DNA from: Rhizobium lentis
GTDB taxonomy: Bacteria > Pseudomonadota > Alphaproteobacteria > Rhizobiales > Rhizobiaceae
DNA length: 64,000 nt
Direction: 5' to 3'
Assembly (NCBI RefSeq): GCF_014200175.1
Contig: NZ_JACHBD010000004.1
Location: 124,001-188,000, forward strand
Positions 8,812-16,341 of this stretch are shown here, piece after piece (positions within the stretch are counted from its first letter, which is position 1; every line of letters begins with the position of its first letter). The notes beneath the pieces are model-generated. The model worked only from the letters and a program-made list of their open reading frames with translations, was not told the origin of the DNA and made no database searches. A program made the position numbers and the translations under genes.

Positions 8812-10305
8812 TCAGCCGGGTGGTCCGAACCAGGTGATCATCGCGTCGTGAAGACCATCCTGCGTCCCCTCGCCGACCCATGCCACATATCCATCGGGTC
8901 GGATCAGCACCGCGCTCGGCGCCGAGACCGCCCCGAACACAGGCAGCTCCCACGGACCACCGTAACTCGCCTGAACCAGTCGAACGCGGCCTGACCATGG
9001 CGTGATGTCGAGGCTGCCGGCTGCGCCGAGATTCAACAGCACCGGCCGCGCGTCTCTAAGGAGCGCAAAGACACGGATGGACCCGTCAGGCGTGGCGAGG
9101 TCGAAGTCGGGCATGCGGCGGCCGAGCAGCGGGTGTCCCTCGCCGAGATCGTAGCGGAGGGCAAGTCCGGACATTTCGCCGGCGATCGTCTTGCGGGCCT
9201 CCTCCAGCCCAAGCAGCTCCAGCACGATATCTCTGAGGGCTTCGGTGCGGTCATCAGTGCGCTGCAGGGCGACCTGGGCCATTGTCGTGCGCAACACGCG
9301 GGCGGCGACCGGATGTCGCTCGGCATGATAAGTATCGAGCAGGGACTCAGGCGATAGTCCCTTCACCACCTGGGCAAGCTTCCAGCCGAGATTGACGGCG
9401 TCCTGCACGCCGGTGTTGAGCCCCTGCCCGCCCACCGGCGAATGCACATGCGCGGCGTCACCCGCCAGGAAAACCCGGCCCTTGCGATAGGCTGCCGCCT
9501 GCCGCGACATGTCGGTGAACCTGGAAATCCACTTGAGACCATGGATTCCATAATCCGTTCCGCAGGCGGCGATCAGCGCTTGCCTGAGATCGCCGAGCGT
9601 CGGCTCGCCTGCCGCGCCGGCATTCTTTTCCGTCACCATGACATTGATCGGGCCTTCGCTGGCAAAGACGACCTTGCCGTCGCGAATTTCATAATCCTCG
9701 CGGCCGAAGGCATGCATGCCGAGCGCCGTGCGATGGACGCCGAGCGGCGGCTCTTCCTCCATCTCGGCCTCGGCGAGAATATTGCTGGTCGTCGCATCCA
9801 ATCCGGGAAATTCAATGCCGGCCAGCTTGCGAACCAGGCTGCGGCCGCCATCGCAGCCGACGAGATAGCTTGCCCGGATTTCCGAAGCGTCGGAGAGTTC
9901 GATGGTCAGACCGGAAGCGTCCTGCACGAAGCCCGTCAGCTCGCAACCGCGATAGATCGCGACCGGCAGCTCGTCGACCCATCCGGCGAGAATGCGCTCG
10001 ATATGCTTCTGCCGCAGCGCCAGACCGTAATTGTGCCGCGTTGGAAAATCGCTGATATCCAGCCGCGTGACCGCGAAACCGGTGACCTGGGCGATCTGCC
10101 CTTCCGCCAGAAACCGCTCGACGATGCCCCGCTGATCCAAAACCTCGAGCGTGCGCGCACTCAGGCCGCCAGCACGCGAACCGACGACCTCCTGGTTCAA
10201 GCGACGCTCGACAATGGCGACACCGATGCCCGCCAAGGCCAGTTCGCCGGCCAGCATCAGCCCCGTCGGCCCGCCTCCAGCAATCACGACCGCATGTTCC
10301 CTCAT
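8812..10305 (-). CDS. FAD-dependent aromatic monooxygenase (PHBH/PheA/RIF-monooxygenase type)
   Basis: 497 residues of the class A flavoprotein hydroxylase family. Features are the N-terminal FAD motif GGGPTG (about 9-14), the DG motif VGCDGGRSLVRK (about 150) and the GD motif AGDAAHVHSPVGGQGLN (about 275-291). A C-terminal thioredoxin-like extension follows, as in phenol hydroxylase and rifampicin monooxygenase relatives. Start ATG 10305 has GAGGAG eight bases upstream; TTG at 10311 is less likely. It probably hydroxylates an aromatic or polyketide compound with NAD(P)H and oxygen. No ring-cleavage genes are adjacent, so a detoxifying role is as likely as a catabolic one. Confidence 0.9.
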   Translation of the reverse strand: MREHAVVIAGGGPTGLMLAGELALAGIGVAIVERRLNQEVVGSRAGGLSARTLEVLDQRGIVERFLAEGQIAQVTGFAVTRLDISDFPTRHNYGLALRQKHIERILAGWVDELPVAIYRGCELTGFVQDASGLTIELSDASEIRASYLVGCDGGRSLVRKLAGIEFPGLDATTSNILAEAEMEEEPPLGVHRTALGMHAFGREDYEIRDGKVVFASEGPINVMVTEKNAGAAGEPTLGDLRQALIAACGTDYGIHGLKWISRFTDMSRQAAAYRKGRVFLAGDAAHVHSPVGGQGLNTGVQDAVNLGWKLAQVVKGLSPESLLDTYHAERHPVAARVLRTTMAQVALQRTDDRTEALRDIVLELLGLEEARKTIAGEMSGLALRYDLGEGHPLLGRRMPDFDLATPDGSIRVFALLRDARPVLLNLGAAGSLDITPWSGRVRLVQASYGGPWELPVFGAVSAPSAVLIRPDGYVAWVGEGTQDGLHDAMITWFGPPG

Positions 10306-10651
10306 CCGCAAACTCCTCTGCTGCGACTGTCTAGATAACGTCTCGGCGTTCCGGGTCGAGCTGCCCGGGTGGGTGTTCCTGCAGTTTGATCGGGTCTGCC
10401 AAGGTGCCGAATTCCCCTGTCGCAGGTTGTTCCCCCTATAAATATAAGCTCTCTACTGGTGGGAAGGACTTGCGTCAGGATTTCCGCCTTGCCTTCCAAA
10501 GCCCTTTTCGTTGCCGCTTTTGCGGCTTCCCGACGCAGAACCCAGGCGCTCCTACACGACCAGACCGGGTCAGCGCCGGCTTTGGCAAAACGTCTTCCGT
10601 TTCACCATTCGTTCTCGAAGGGCGACCAAGAACGCTGGCATGGTGTGCCAC
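10306..10651. other. Intergenic stretch, promoter side of the monooxygenase
   Basis: About 345 bases without a convincing reading frame. It should contain the promoter of the minus-strand monooxygenase and the 3' end of the small membrane gene. An AT-rich spot (CTATAAATATAAGC, about 10435-10449) is noted; its role is not known. Confidence 0.4.
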
Positions 10652-10822
10652 TCACTGTGGAGCTGTGGCCTTTTGCGGAATGGTCTCAGCCGCCGGCCGC
10701 TCCGATGGATCGGCGGGATGGCCATAGATCGTGTAGACAGCGCCCGCCAGAACGCCCAAGACGATGAGAGCGAGCACGTATAACATCATTCCGCGGATTG
10801 CGGTTTTGGGTGTCTTTTCCAT
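10652..10822 (-). CDS. Small single-helix membrane protein
   Basis: 56 residues from ATG at 10822, with GGAGAT six bases upstream. A basic N-terminus (MEKTPKTAIRG) is followed by one hydrophobic helix (about residues 13-33) and a polar Pro/Glu/Ala-rich tail, so an inner-membrane peptide with the tail outside is likely. A frame extending upstream to 11014 has no initiation signal. Function unknown; small proteins like this are frequent in rhizobia. Confidence 0.6.
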   Translation of the reverse strand: MEKTPKTAIRGMMLYVLALIVLGVLAGAVYTIYGHPADPSERPAAETIPQKATAPQ

Positions 10823-11084
10823 GTGGGATCTCCAAAATTGCTCAGTCGTCAAAGCGAATGCGAACGCGTTTGGTTCCGGGTTGGATGTTTCGGAAAGGCA
10901 AATCGACGATCCGTGTGCCCGCATCAGGACAATTTCTGACAACACCGGCTTCGGCCCGCCCTCTCTCGGCGATAAAATAACTCGTGCGAGCGTACAATTT
11001 GGCGAGTGTGTCATTACCGCTACAGCCTTCTGTTGAACGGCTGCTATATATTATGGTGCTAATTTAGCTCCATGGGGTACGAAA

Positions 11085-11708
11085 ATGAAATTAACTATCG
11101 CCACTACCTTTCTCGCACTTGTCGCTACCACTGCGTTCGCGGCCGATGTCGTTCAGGAGGCCCCGACCGCCCCGGTTGCGGCAGCACCTGTTTTCACCTG
11201 GTCGGGTCCGTATTTCGGTATCGATGGCGGCGCCGCTTGGTTGAACGGTGATTTCAGTGCCGGCGGTGCCTCTGCCTCTGAGGATTTTAACGGCGGCGTC
11301 TTCGGCGGGTTCGCAGGTTACAACTTCCAGTTCGATAACTTTGTCGTGGGCATCGAAGGAAACCTCGAATACAATTGGAATGAAGAGGACGCGCTCGGCG
11401 CAGAAATCGGGACGGATTGGGCTGGAGCCGTTCGCGGTCGTGTTGGCTACGCCTTTGATAGGGCTCTGATTTACGGCGCAGCCGGCTGGGCCGCCACCCG
11501 CGGTTACGTCGATGCGCCCGGTCTCGACAAGGAAACCGAGACGTTCAACGGTTACACCGTCGGTGCCGGCGTCGACTTTGCCATCACCAACAACATCTTC
11601 GCCCGCGGCGAATATCGCTTCAACGACTACGGCGAAAAAGACATCCTGGGCGTTGATGTCGACCTCGATCAGCACGAACTGAAGTTCGGTATCGGTGTGA
11701 AGTTCTAA
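11085..11708 (+). CDS. Outer membrane beta-barrel protein, Omp25/RopB family
   Basis: 207 residues. A Sec signal peptide ends at TTAFAAD (cleavage near residue 19-20), then a Pro/Ala linker and the family opening FTWSGPYFGIDGGAAW. The rest alternates in beta-barrel fashion and ends in the outer-membrane signature LKFGIGVKF with terminal Phe. This is the eight-stranded porin-like family known as Omp25/Omp31 in Brucella and RopB in Rhizobium, which supports envelope stability. It is transcribed alone and has a clear terminator at 11737-11766. Confidence 0.92.
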   Translation: MKLTIATTFLALVATTAFAADVVQEAPTAPVAAAPVFTWSGPYFGIDGGAAWLNGDFSAGGASASEDFNGGVFGGFAGYNFQFDNFVVGIEGNLEYNWNEEDALGAEIGTDWAGAVRGRVGYAFDRALIYGAAGWAATRGYVDAPGLDKETETFNGYTVGAGVDFAITNNIFARGEYRFNDYGEKDILGVDVDLDQHELKFGIGVKF

Positions 11709-11736
11709 TAAGACTTCCTCGGATCGGTAGCATCAG

Positions 11737-11766
11737 AGCCTCGCCATTTTCGGCGGGGCTTTTTTA
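11737..11766 (+). terminator. Rho-independent terminator of the porin gene
   Basis: AGCCTCGCC (11737-11745) pairs with GGCGGGGCT (11752-11760) with one G-T wobble; the six-base loop is ATTTTC and a run of T follows. It lies 29 bases after the stop codon. Confidence 0.88.
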
Positions 11767-12126
11767 TTCCTCCGAGTCACGTCGCGGTTCACGCGCGCCA
11801 TATGGGGCCAGACCGTTTAACGGTGAGCCGCGCGCCGATCGAAAAGAAGTGATTACTCTCACCTCCCGCTGCCCTGAGGCGACTGTCCCGCTGGCCGCCA
11901 CTTTGCAGATCCGATTTCGCCGGATTTCTCGGGCATCGATTCTCGGTGGCTGTCTTTGCCACATGTCTCGCCTGAGATCGCGGGGCGTCATCGGTCCTGC
12001 TCTTGTTGCGAGGGCAGCTTGATAGAAGTGTAAATTTTCATATCGAGAAATTGTGATATTCACTCTTAGACGCGATGGGGTAATGCTCTCACCTTTGGCT
12101 GTCGGCTATTTGGGTAAGGGCTTCGC

Positions 12127-12294
12127 GTGGATATCAAGACTATGCTTGGCGAGATCGCTGACAAAGGTGGCAGTGTCGAGGTCTTGGAAGATCAATATTC
12201 TCCCTGTGATACAGAGGCGGAGTTGCTTGGTTTGATCACAAGGGAGACTAATGGCGGCGGGTTTTGGCTTCACCGAAACACTCTCCCTGAATAA
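12127..12294 (+). CDS. Doubtful small ORF, 55 residues
   Basis: Starts at GTG 12127 with TAAGGG upstream and gives an acidic peptide (MLGEIADKGGSVEVLEDQ within it). No family recognised. Codon choice looks acceptable but the length allows chance. Its end overlaps the start of the next small frame, as in coupled gene pairs. It may instead be a gene remnant. Confidence 0.25.
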   Translation: MDIKTMLGEIADKGGSVEVLEDQYSPCDTEAELLGLITRETNGGGFWLHRNTLPE

Positions 12295-12406
12295 AGGGCG
12301 ACAGTATCTTGGAACAGGCGTGATTACACCCCCGATTCAGATCTCGGCCAAGAATGCAGTCACTCGTTTTCTCCGCAGGCCTACGCGTCCAATCCTGGCT
12401 AGATAG
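12251..12406 (+). CDS. Doubtful small ORF, 51 residues
   Basis: ATG at 12251 is preceded by GGGAGACTA, a good ribosome binding site. The peptide is basic towards the end (FLRRPTRPILAR) and has no recognised family. It overlaps the preceding 55-residue frame by 44 bases. Basic tail and tandem overlap recall toxin-antitoxin pairs, but there is no sequence evidence for that. Confidence 0.25.
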   Translation: MAAGFGFTETLSLNKGRQYLGTGVITPPIQISAKNAVTRFLRRPTRPILAR

Positions 12407-12557
12407 GGCTCCCGCCATCCCTCGTCATCAAATGATGGGTCAATCATCGCGCGCGATGAATGCGACGATGCAGAGCGTACGACGGATTAGCCGTGTGACG
12501 CCTGTGACCCTACGAGGGTCGCAAAAGTTACATATTTTCTTGTAAGTCTTTGATTTA

Positions 12558-12633
12558 TGGTGAGAGCGTCGGGGTTCGAACCCGAGACCTACTGATTAAA
12601 AGTCAGTTGCTCTACCGGCTGAGCTACGCTCTC
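12558..12633 (-). tRNA. tRNA-Lys (anticodon TTT)
   Basis: A complete 76-base cloverleaf on the minus strand. The 7-bp acceptor stem is GAGAGCG/CGCTCTC, the anticodon stem-loop is ACTGA-CTTTTAA-TCAGT with anticodon TTT, the T-loop is GGTTCGAACCC, the discriminator is A, and the CCA end is encoded. It is transcribed away from the ccdA gene. Confidence 0.97.
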
Positions 12634-12842
12634 CCTTTCCGAAGGTGTGAAGCCCCGGCTGGAAGTGGGCGGAACATAGGCAGGCGACCCATTGCGGTCA
12701 ACCGAAAAATTCGGCTTTTTCCAGTGATCGGCACATTTCTTGCGCATGTCGCGACACGTCGGTGCCAAGCGCAAAAAGGTGATTGGCAATCGCAGCCTCG
12801 CAAAGCTAGGAACAGGGCGCAGATTGCAGCCGGAGAGAATGC

Positions 12843-13592
12843 GTGTCGATTGCCGATATTTCCCTGTGGAGCGCGTTGATAGCCGGGGCGCTTTCCTTTC
12901 TTTCGCCCTGCGTGCTTCCCCTCGTCCCGCCCTATCTCTGCTATATGGCGGGAATATCCGTCGAGCAGTTCCGCGGCGGCTCGGCGGTTGCGGTGGCGCC
13001 CGATATCAGGCGCGGCGTGCTGTTCTCGGCGCTGCTCTTCACGCTCGGCTTTGCCACCGTCTTCGTGACGCTCGGCGCCGGGGCGTCCAGCATCGGCATG
13101 GCCCTGCGCCAGCATCTCGACCTGCTCTCCAAGATCGGCGGGCTGATCATCATCGTCATGGGGCTGAATTTCCTCGGTCTCTTCCGAATCGGGTTGCTCG
13201 CCCGCGAGGCGCGCTTCCAGAGCGGCGGCAAGCCGGCGACACTGACGGGCGCCTATGTCATGGGCCTGGCCTTCGCCTTTGGCTGGACGCCCTGCATCGG
13301 CCCGGTGCTCGGCGCGATCCTCGGTGTCGCCGCCTCGCGCGAGACGGTCGGCTCCGGCGCCGGGTTGCTCGCCGTCTATTCGCTGGGCCTTGCGATTCCC
13401 TTCTGGATCGCCGCCGGCTTTTCCGGCGCCTTCATGCGCTTCCTGTCGCGCTTCCGCCGCCATCTCGGCACGGTGGAAAAGGTGATGGGCGTCTTCCTCA
13501 TCCTCACCGGCCTCGCCTTCCTGTTCGGCTGGGTCAGCGATGTGGCGATCTGGTTCCAGCAGACCTTTCCGATCCTGATGCAAATCGGCTAA
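12843..13592 (+). CDS. ccdA: Cytochrome c biogenesis protein CcdA (thiol-disulfide transmembrane carrier)
   Basis: 249 residues, GTG start with GGAGAGAA upstream. An integral membrane protein of six helices that passes electrons from cytoplasmic thioredoxin to periplasmic thiol proteins, keeping apocytochrome c haem-site cysteines reduced. The two redox cysteines are present in SPCVLPL (about residue 22) and TPCIGP (about residue 149), each in the conserved proline setting. Six hydrophobic stretches are visible. It is followed after 47 bases by an AEC permease on the same strand, probably unrelated in function. Confidence 0.92.
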   Translation: MSIADISLWSALIAGALSFLSPCVLPLVPPYLCYMAGISVEQFRGGSAVAVAPDIRRGVLFSALLFTLGFATVFVTLGAGASSIGMALRQHLDLLSKIGGLIIIVMGLNFLGLFRIGLLAREARFQSGGKPATLTGAYVMGLAFAFGWTPCIGPVLGAILGVAASRETVGSGAGLLAVYSLGLAIPFWIAAGFSGAFMRFLSRFRRHLGTVEKVMGVFLILTGLAFLFGWVSDVAIWFQQTFPILMQIG

Positions 13593-13639
13593 ACCGGTCT
13601 CCCCTACCCGCCGATCATTCCCGCGCACTGGAAGACCTC

Positions 13640-14602
13640 TTGGCCGATATCGTCAGCCTGCTCCTGCCGTTCTTCGGCCTGATCCTGATCGGTTACATCG
13701 CCGCCAAGGCGACGAAGCAGCCGGCCGAGGCGCTCGGCTGGCTGAATACCTTCATCATCTATGCCGCCCTGCCCGCATTGTTCTTCAAGCTCGTTTCGCG
13801 CACGCCGATCGAAGAGCTGACGCGGGTCGACTTCATCGTCACCGATATCGCCGCGACCTATGCGGTGTTCGTCCTGCTCTTTGCCATCGGCCGTTTCGTC
13901 CGCGGCAATCCGCTTGATGATTGCACCATCCAGTCCTTTGCCGGCGCCTATGGCAATATCGGCTATATGGGGCCGGGCCTGGCGCTGCTGGCGCTCGGCG
14001 AAGGTGCCGCTGTGCCGGTGGCGCTGATCATCTGTTTCGAGAACGCGCTGCATTTCATCGTCGCGCCGGCGCTGATGGCGGCGGCCGGCGACGACAAGCG
14101 TTCAGCGGGCCGGCTTGCCGCCGATATCGCCCGGAAGGTAGCGCTGCATCCCTTCATCCTGTCGACGGCGGCAGGCTTTTCCGTGGCCGCCCTGCATCTC
14201 GACCAGCCGCTGGCGTTTCAGCGCCTGGTCGATTACCTCGCCCAGGCGGCCGCGCCCTGCGCGCTCTTTGCCATGGGCGTGACCCTGGCGCTGCGGCCGC
14301 TCAAGCGGATTCCGGCAGAGATCTCCTATATCGTACCGGCCAAGCTGATCCTGCACCCCATCGCGGTTTTCATCGCGCTGACGGCTGTCAGCGGTTTCGA
14401 GCCGGTCTGGATCCAGGCCGCCGTGCTGCTCGCCTCATTGCCGACGGCGACCAACGTCTTCGTCATCGGGCAGCAATATGGGGTGTGGCAGGAGCGCGCC
14501 TCGGCGACGATCCTGATCACGACGGTGCTTTCGGTGGCAAGCGTTTCGCTCTGGCTGATCGTGATCCGCTCAGGCCTTCTTTCGCTTCAGCTTTTCCTTT
14601 AG
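13640..14602 (+). CDS. AEC family permease (auxin efflux carrier-like)
   Basis: 320 residues from TTG at 13640, the first codon that fits with GGAAGA upstream; no ATG or GTG is suitably placed. About ten hydrophobic helices with the central polar break typical of the AEC/bile-acid-permease fold (FAGAYGNIGYMGPGLALLAL at about 110-130). Family members move small organic acids or related anions across the inner membrane. A second open frame covers much of the gene on the same strand, but the helix pattern identifies this one. The last 33 bases overlap the convergent UbiH-family gene. Confidence 0.88.
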   Translation: MADIVSLLLPFFGLILIGYIAAKATKQPAEALGWLNTFIIYAALPALFFKLVSRTPIEELTRVDFIVTDIAATYAVFVLLFAIGRFVRGNPLDDCTIQSFAGAYGNIGYMGPGLALLALGEGAAVPVALIICFENALHFIVAPALMAAAGDDKRSAGRLAADIARKVALHPFILSTAAGFSVAALHLDQPLAFQRLVDYLAQAAAPCALFAMGVTLALRPLKRIPAEISYIVPAKLILHPIAVFIALTAVSGFEPVWIQAAVLLASLPTATNVFVIGQQYGVWQERASATILITTVLSVASVSLWLIVIRSGLLSLQLFL

Positions 14603-15781
14603 GGAATCCGGAATGTCGCGGAAGCCGCGGCCGGGCTCGATCCCCTCGCGCATGACGAGGTTGCGCAGCGGCGGAATGGCCGAGAGGATATGCAGGCCGG
14701 CAGCCCGCAGCATCTGCACCGGCAGGAAATCCGAAAGCAGCGAGCGGTTGAGAAGATCGACACTGGCGGTGCGCGTCATGATGTCGGCGCGGCGTTTGCG
14801 GTCGAAGCTGTCGCCGGCATCGGCCGGCACCGGCAATTCCGCTCTGTCGCAGAGGATGTCGACAAGCGCCATGATATCGCGGAGGCTAAGGTTCAGCCCT
14901 TGCGCCCCGATCGGCGGGAAAACATGGGCGGCCTCGCCGATCAGCGCGATGCGCCCCTTGCCGAAGCGATGCGCCATCATGCCGGAGAGCGGCCAGAGCT
15001 GGACGCCCTCCTCCACATCGACCTTGCCGAGCATGGACTGCATCTGCGCCTCGACAAGGCGGCCGAGTTCGGCAAGCGGCAATTCCATGCGGGCGGCCGC
15101 CTCAGCGGGATCCTGCACCCAGACAAGGCTCGAGCGGCTGCCCGGCAGCGGCACTTGGGTGAACGGGCCGTGTTTGGTGTGGAATTCGCTCGAGATGTTT
15201 TGATGCGGCAGGGAATGGGCGAAATTCATCACCATGGCCGATTGCGGATAGGACCAGTTGCGCACGCCGATCCCGGATGTCTCGCGCAGCTTCGAACCGC
15301 GGCCGTCGGCACCGACGGCAAAATCGGCCGCGAAGGTATCACCGCCGGCAAGCGTGATCGACACTCTCTCGGCCGAGATCTCGATCGATTCGGCCATATC
15401 GGTGAAGCGGCTGATATTGCCCTCGCCGGCCGTGGCCTGTTCGAGGATGTCGGTCAGCGCTTTGTTGGGGAAATTATAGCCGAAGGCATCGAGGCCGACT
15501 TCGGCGGCGCGGAATGTCGTTGTCGGCGCGCGCAGCAGCCGGTCGGTGCCGTCGATGATGCGCATGCTGGTCAGAGGTGCTGCCGCCGGGCGCAGCTTGT
15601 CCCAGAGCGTCAGCCGATCGAGGAAGCGGATGGATTGATCCATCAGCGCCGTCGTGCGCCGGTCCTCCTTAGCGGCAACCGATGCAACCAGCGCCACGCT
15701 GCGGCCGCCGCGCGCCAGCGCGATTGCCGCGATCATGCCGGCGAGACCGCCACCGATCACCGCGATTTCAAATGTCTTCAT
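14570..15781 (-). CDS. UbiH/UbiF/COQ6-family FAD hydroxylase
   Basis: 403 residues from ATG 15781; a longer frame to 15877 lacks a start signal. The FAD motif GGGLAG is at 10-15, the DG motif VGADGRGSKLRE near 163 and the GD-type motif IGEAAHVFPPIGAQGLN near 280, which together define ubiquinone-biosynthesis hydroxylases. It should add a hydroxyl group to a polyprenylated ring at the membrane. Whether it acts at C5 (UbiI), C6 (UbiH) or has the broader activity known from alphaproteobacterial UbiL/UbiM is not decided. The gene overlaps the end of the AEC permease tail to tail. Confidence 0.88.
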   Translation of the reverse strand: MKTFEIAVIGGGLAGMIAAIALARGGRSVALVASVAAKEDRRTTALMDQSIRFLDRLTLWDKLRPAAAPLTSMRIIDGTDRLLRAPTTTFRAAEVGLDAFGYNFPNKALTDILEQATAGEGNISRFTDMAESIEISAERVSITLAGGDTFAADFAVGADGRGSKLRETSGIGVRNWSYPQSAMVMNFAHSLPHQNISSEFHTKHGPFTQVPLPGSRSSLVWVQDPAEAAARMELPLAELGRLVEAQMQSMLGKVDVEEGVQLWPLSGMMAHRFGKGRIALIGEAAHVFPPIGAQGLNLSLRDIMALVDILCDRAELPVPADAGDSFDRKRRADIMTRTASVDLLNRSLLSDFLPVQMLRAAGLHILSAIPPLRNLVMREGIEPGRGFRDIPDSLKEKLKRKKA

Positions 15782-15818
15782 GCTATTGTTCCGCCATCGC
15801 AAGAGGCGGACCGGCCGC

Positions 15819-16331
15819 TTATGCGGCCGGCTTCGCCTGACGGCGCCAACTATAGCCCTTGCCGGCTTCGGCGTCACGCACCGCCGGCTGATAATGATGG
15901 GGAATGGCGGGAAGACGGTTTTCGGAAAGCCGCTTCAGTGCTGTGGCGTTGCTGACCGAGAAACTGTCGATGCCGACGCGCAGCATCAGGGGCACCTGGT
16001 CGATCAGCACGTCGCCGACGGCGCGCAGCTCGTTGGTGTAGCCCAAGCGCTGGCGCAGCAGCGAGGCATGGCTGAAGGCACGGCCGTCGTTAAAAGCCGG
16101 GAAGGCGACGGCGATGATGTCAAGGCGAGAGAGATAGGGCTCCAGCCGGCGCACGTCGTCAGCCGGCTTGATCAGCACGCCAAGGCCGATATCGTTGCTT
16201 TCGTCGGCCTTGGCGATCAGCTCGTCGAGGCCGAGCAGCGGCTTCTGCTCGCCACTCGCCTTCACTTCGTCGGTCTCGATCACCCAAGGATCGTTCTCGA
16301 CAAAACCGGTTTCCTTCCAGATCTTCGTCAT
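15819..16331 (-). CDS. DUF934 protein of the sulfite-reduction operon
   Basis: 170 residues; AGGAGGGG stands right before an ATGATG doublet, and the second ATG (16331) has the better spacing. DUF934 proteins are found next to cysI and are presumed to help sulfite reduction or deliver electrons to the reductase, without proven chemistry. Core family motifs are seen in LGVLIKPADDV and AFPAFNDGRAFSHASLLRQR. It is the last gene of cysG-DUF2849-cysI-DUF934, ten bases after cysI. Confidence 0.88.
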   Translation of the reverse strand: MTKIWKETGFVENDPWVIETDEVKASGEQKPLLGLDELIAKADESNDIGLGVLIKPADDVRRLEPYLSRLDIIAVAFPAFNDGRAFSHASLLRQRLGYTNELRAVGDVLIDQVPLMLRVGIDSFSVSNATALKRLSENRLPAIPHHYQPAVRDAEAGKGYSWRRQAKPAA

Positions 16332-16341
16332 CATCCCCTCC

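Larger units (their letters stand above)
11767..12557. other. Gene-poor stretch next to tRNA-Lys
   Basis: About 790 bases between the porin terminator and the 3' end of the tRNA gene. No known gene was recognised. Two overlapping small + frames (12127-12294 and 12251-12406) look somewhat protein-like and are listed separately. The position beside the 3' end of a tRNA is a usual integration site, so the stretch could be scar of an old element, but no integrase or repeated tRNA end was seen. Confidence 0.4.

Noticed and set aside
11764..12063. 99-codon minus-strand frame after the porin gene
   Set aside because: Basic, low-complexity translation; its start has no ribosome binding site and its end lies in the porin terminator.
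12127..12406. Toxin-antitoxin pair
   Set aside because: Overlap and size fit, but neither peptide shows a known toxin or antitoxin motif, and the first start is a weak GTG.
12740..13639. Open + frame extending the AEC permease leftwards across ccdA
   Set aside because: The translation is Arg/Ala-rich without structure, whereas the other frame gives CcdA with its two redox cysteines. The permease fold begins at 13640.
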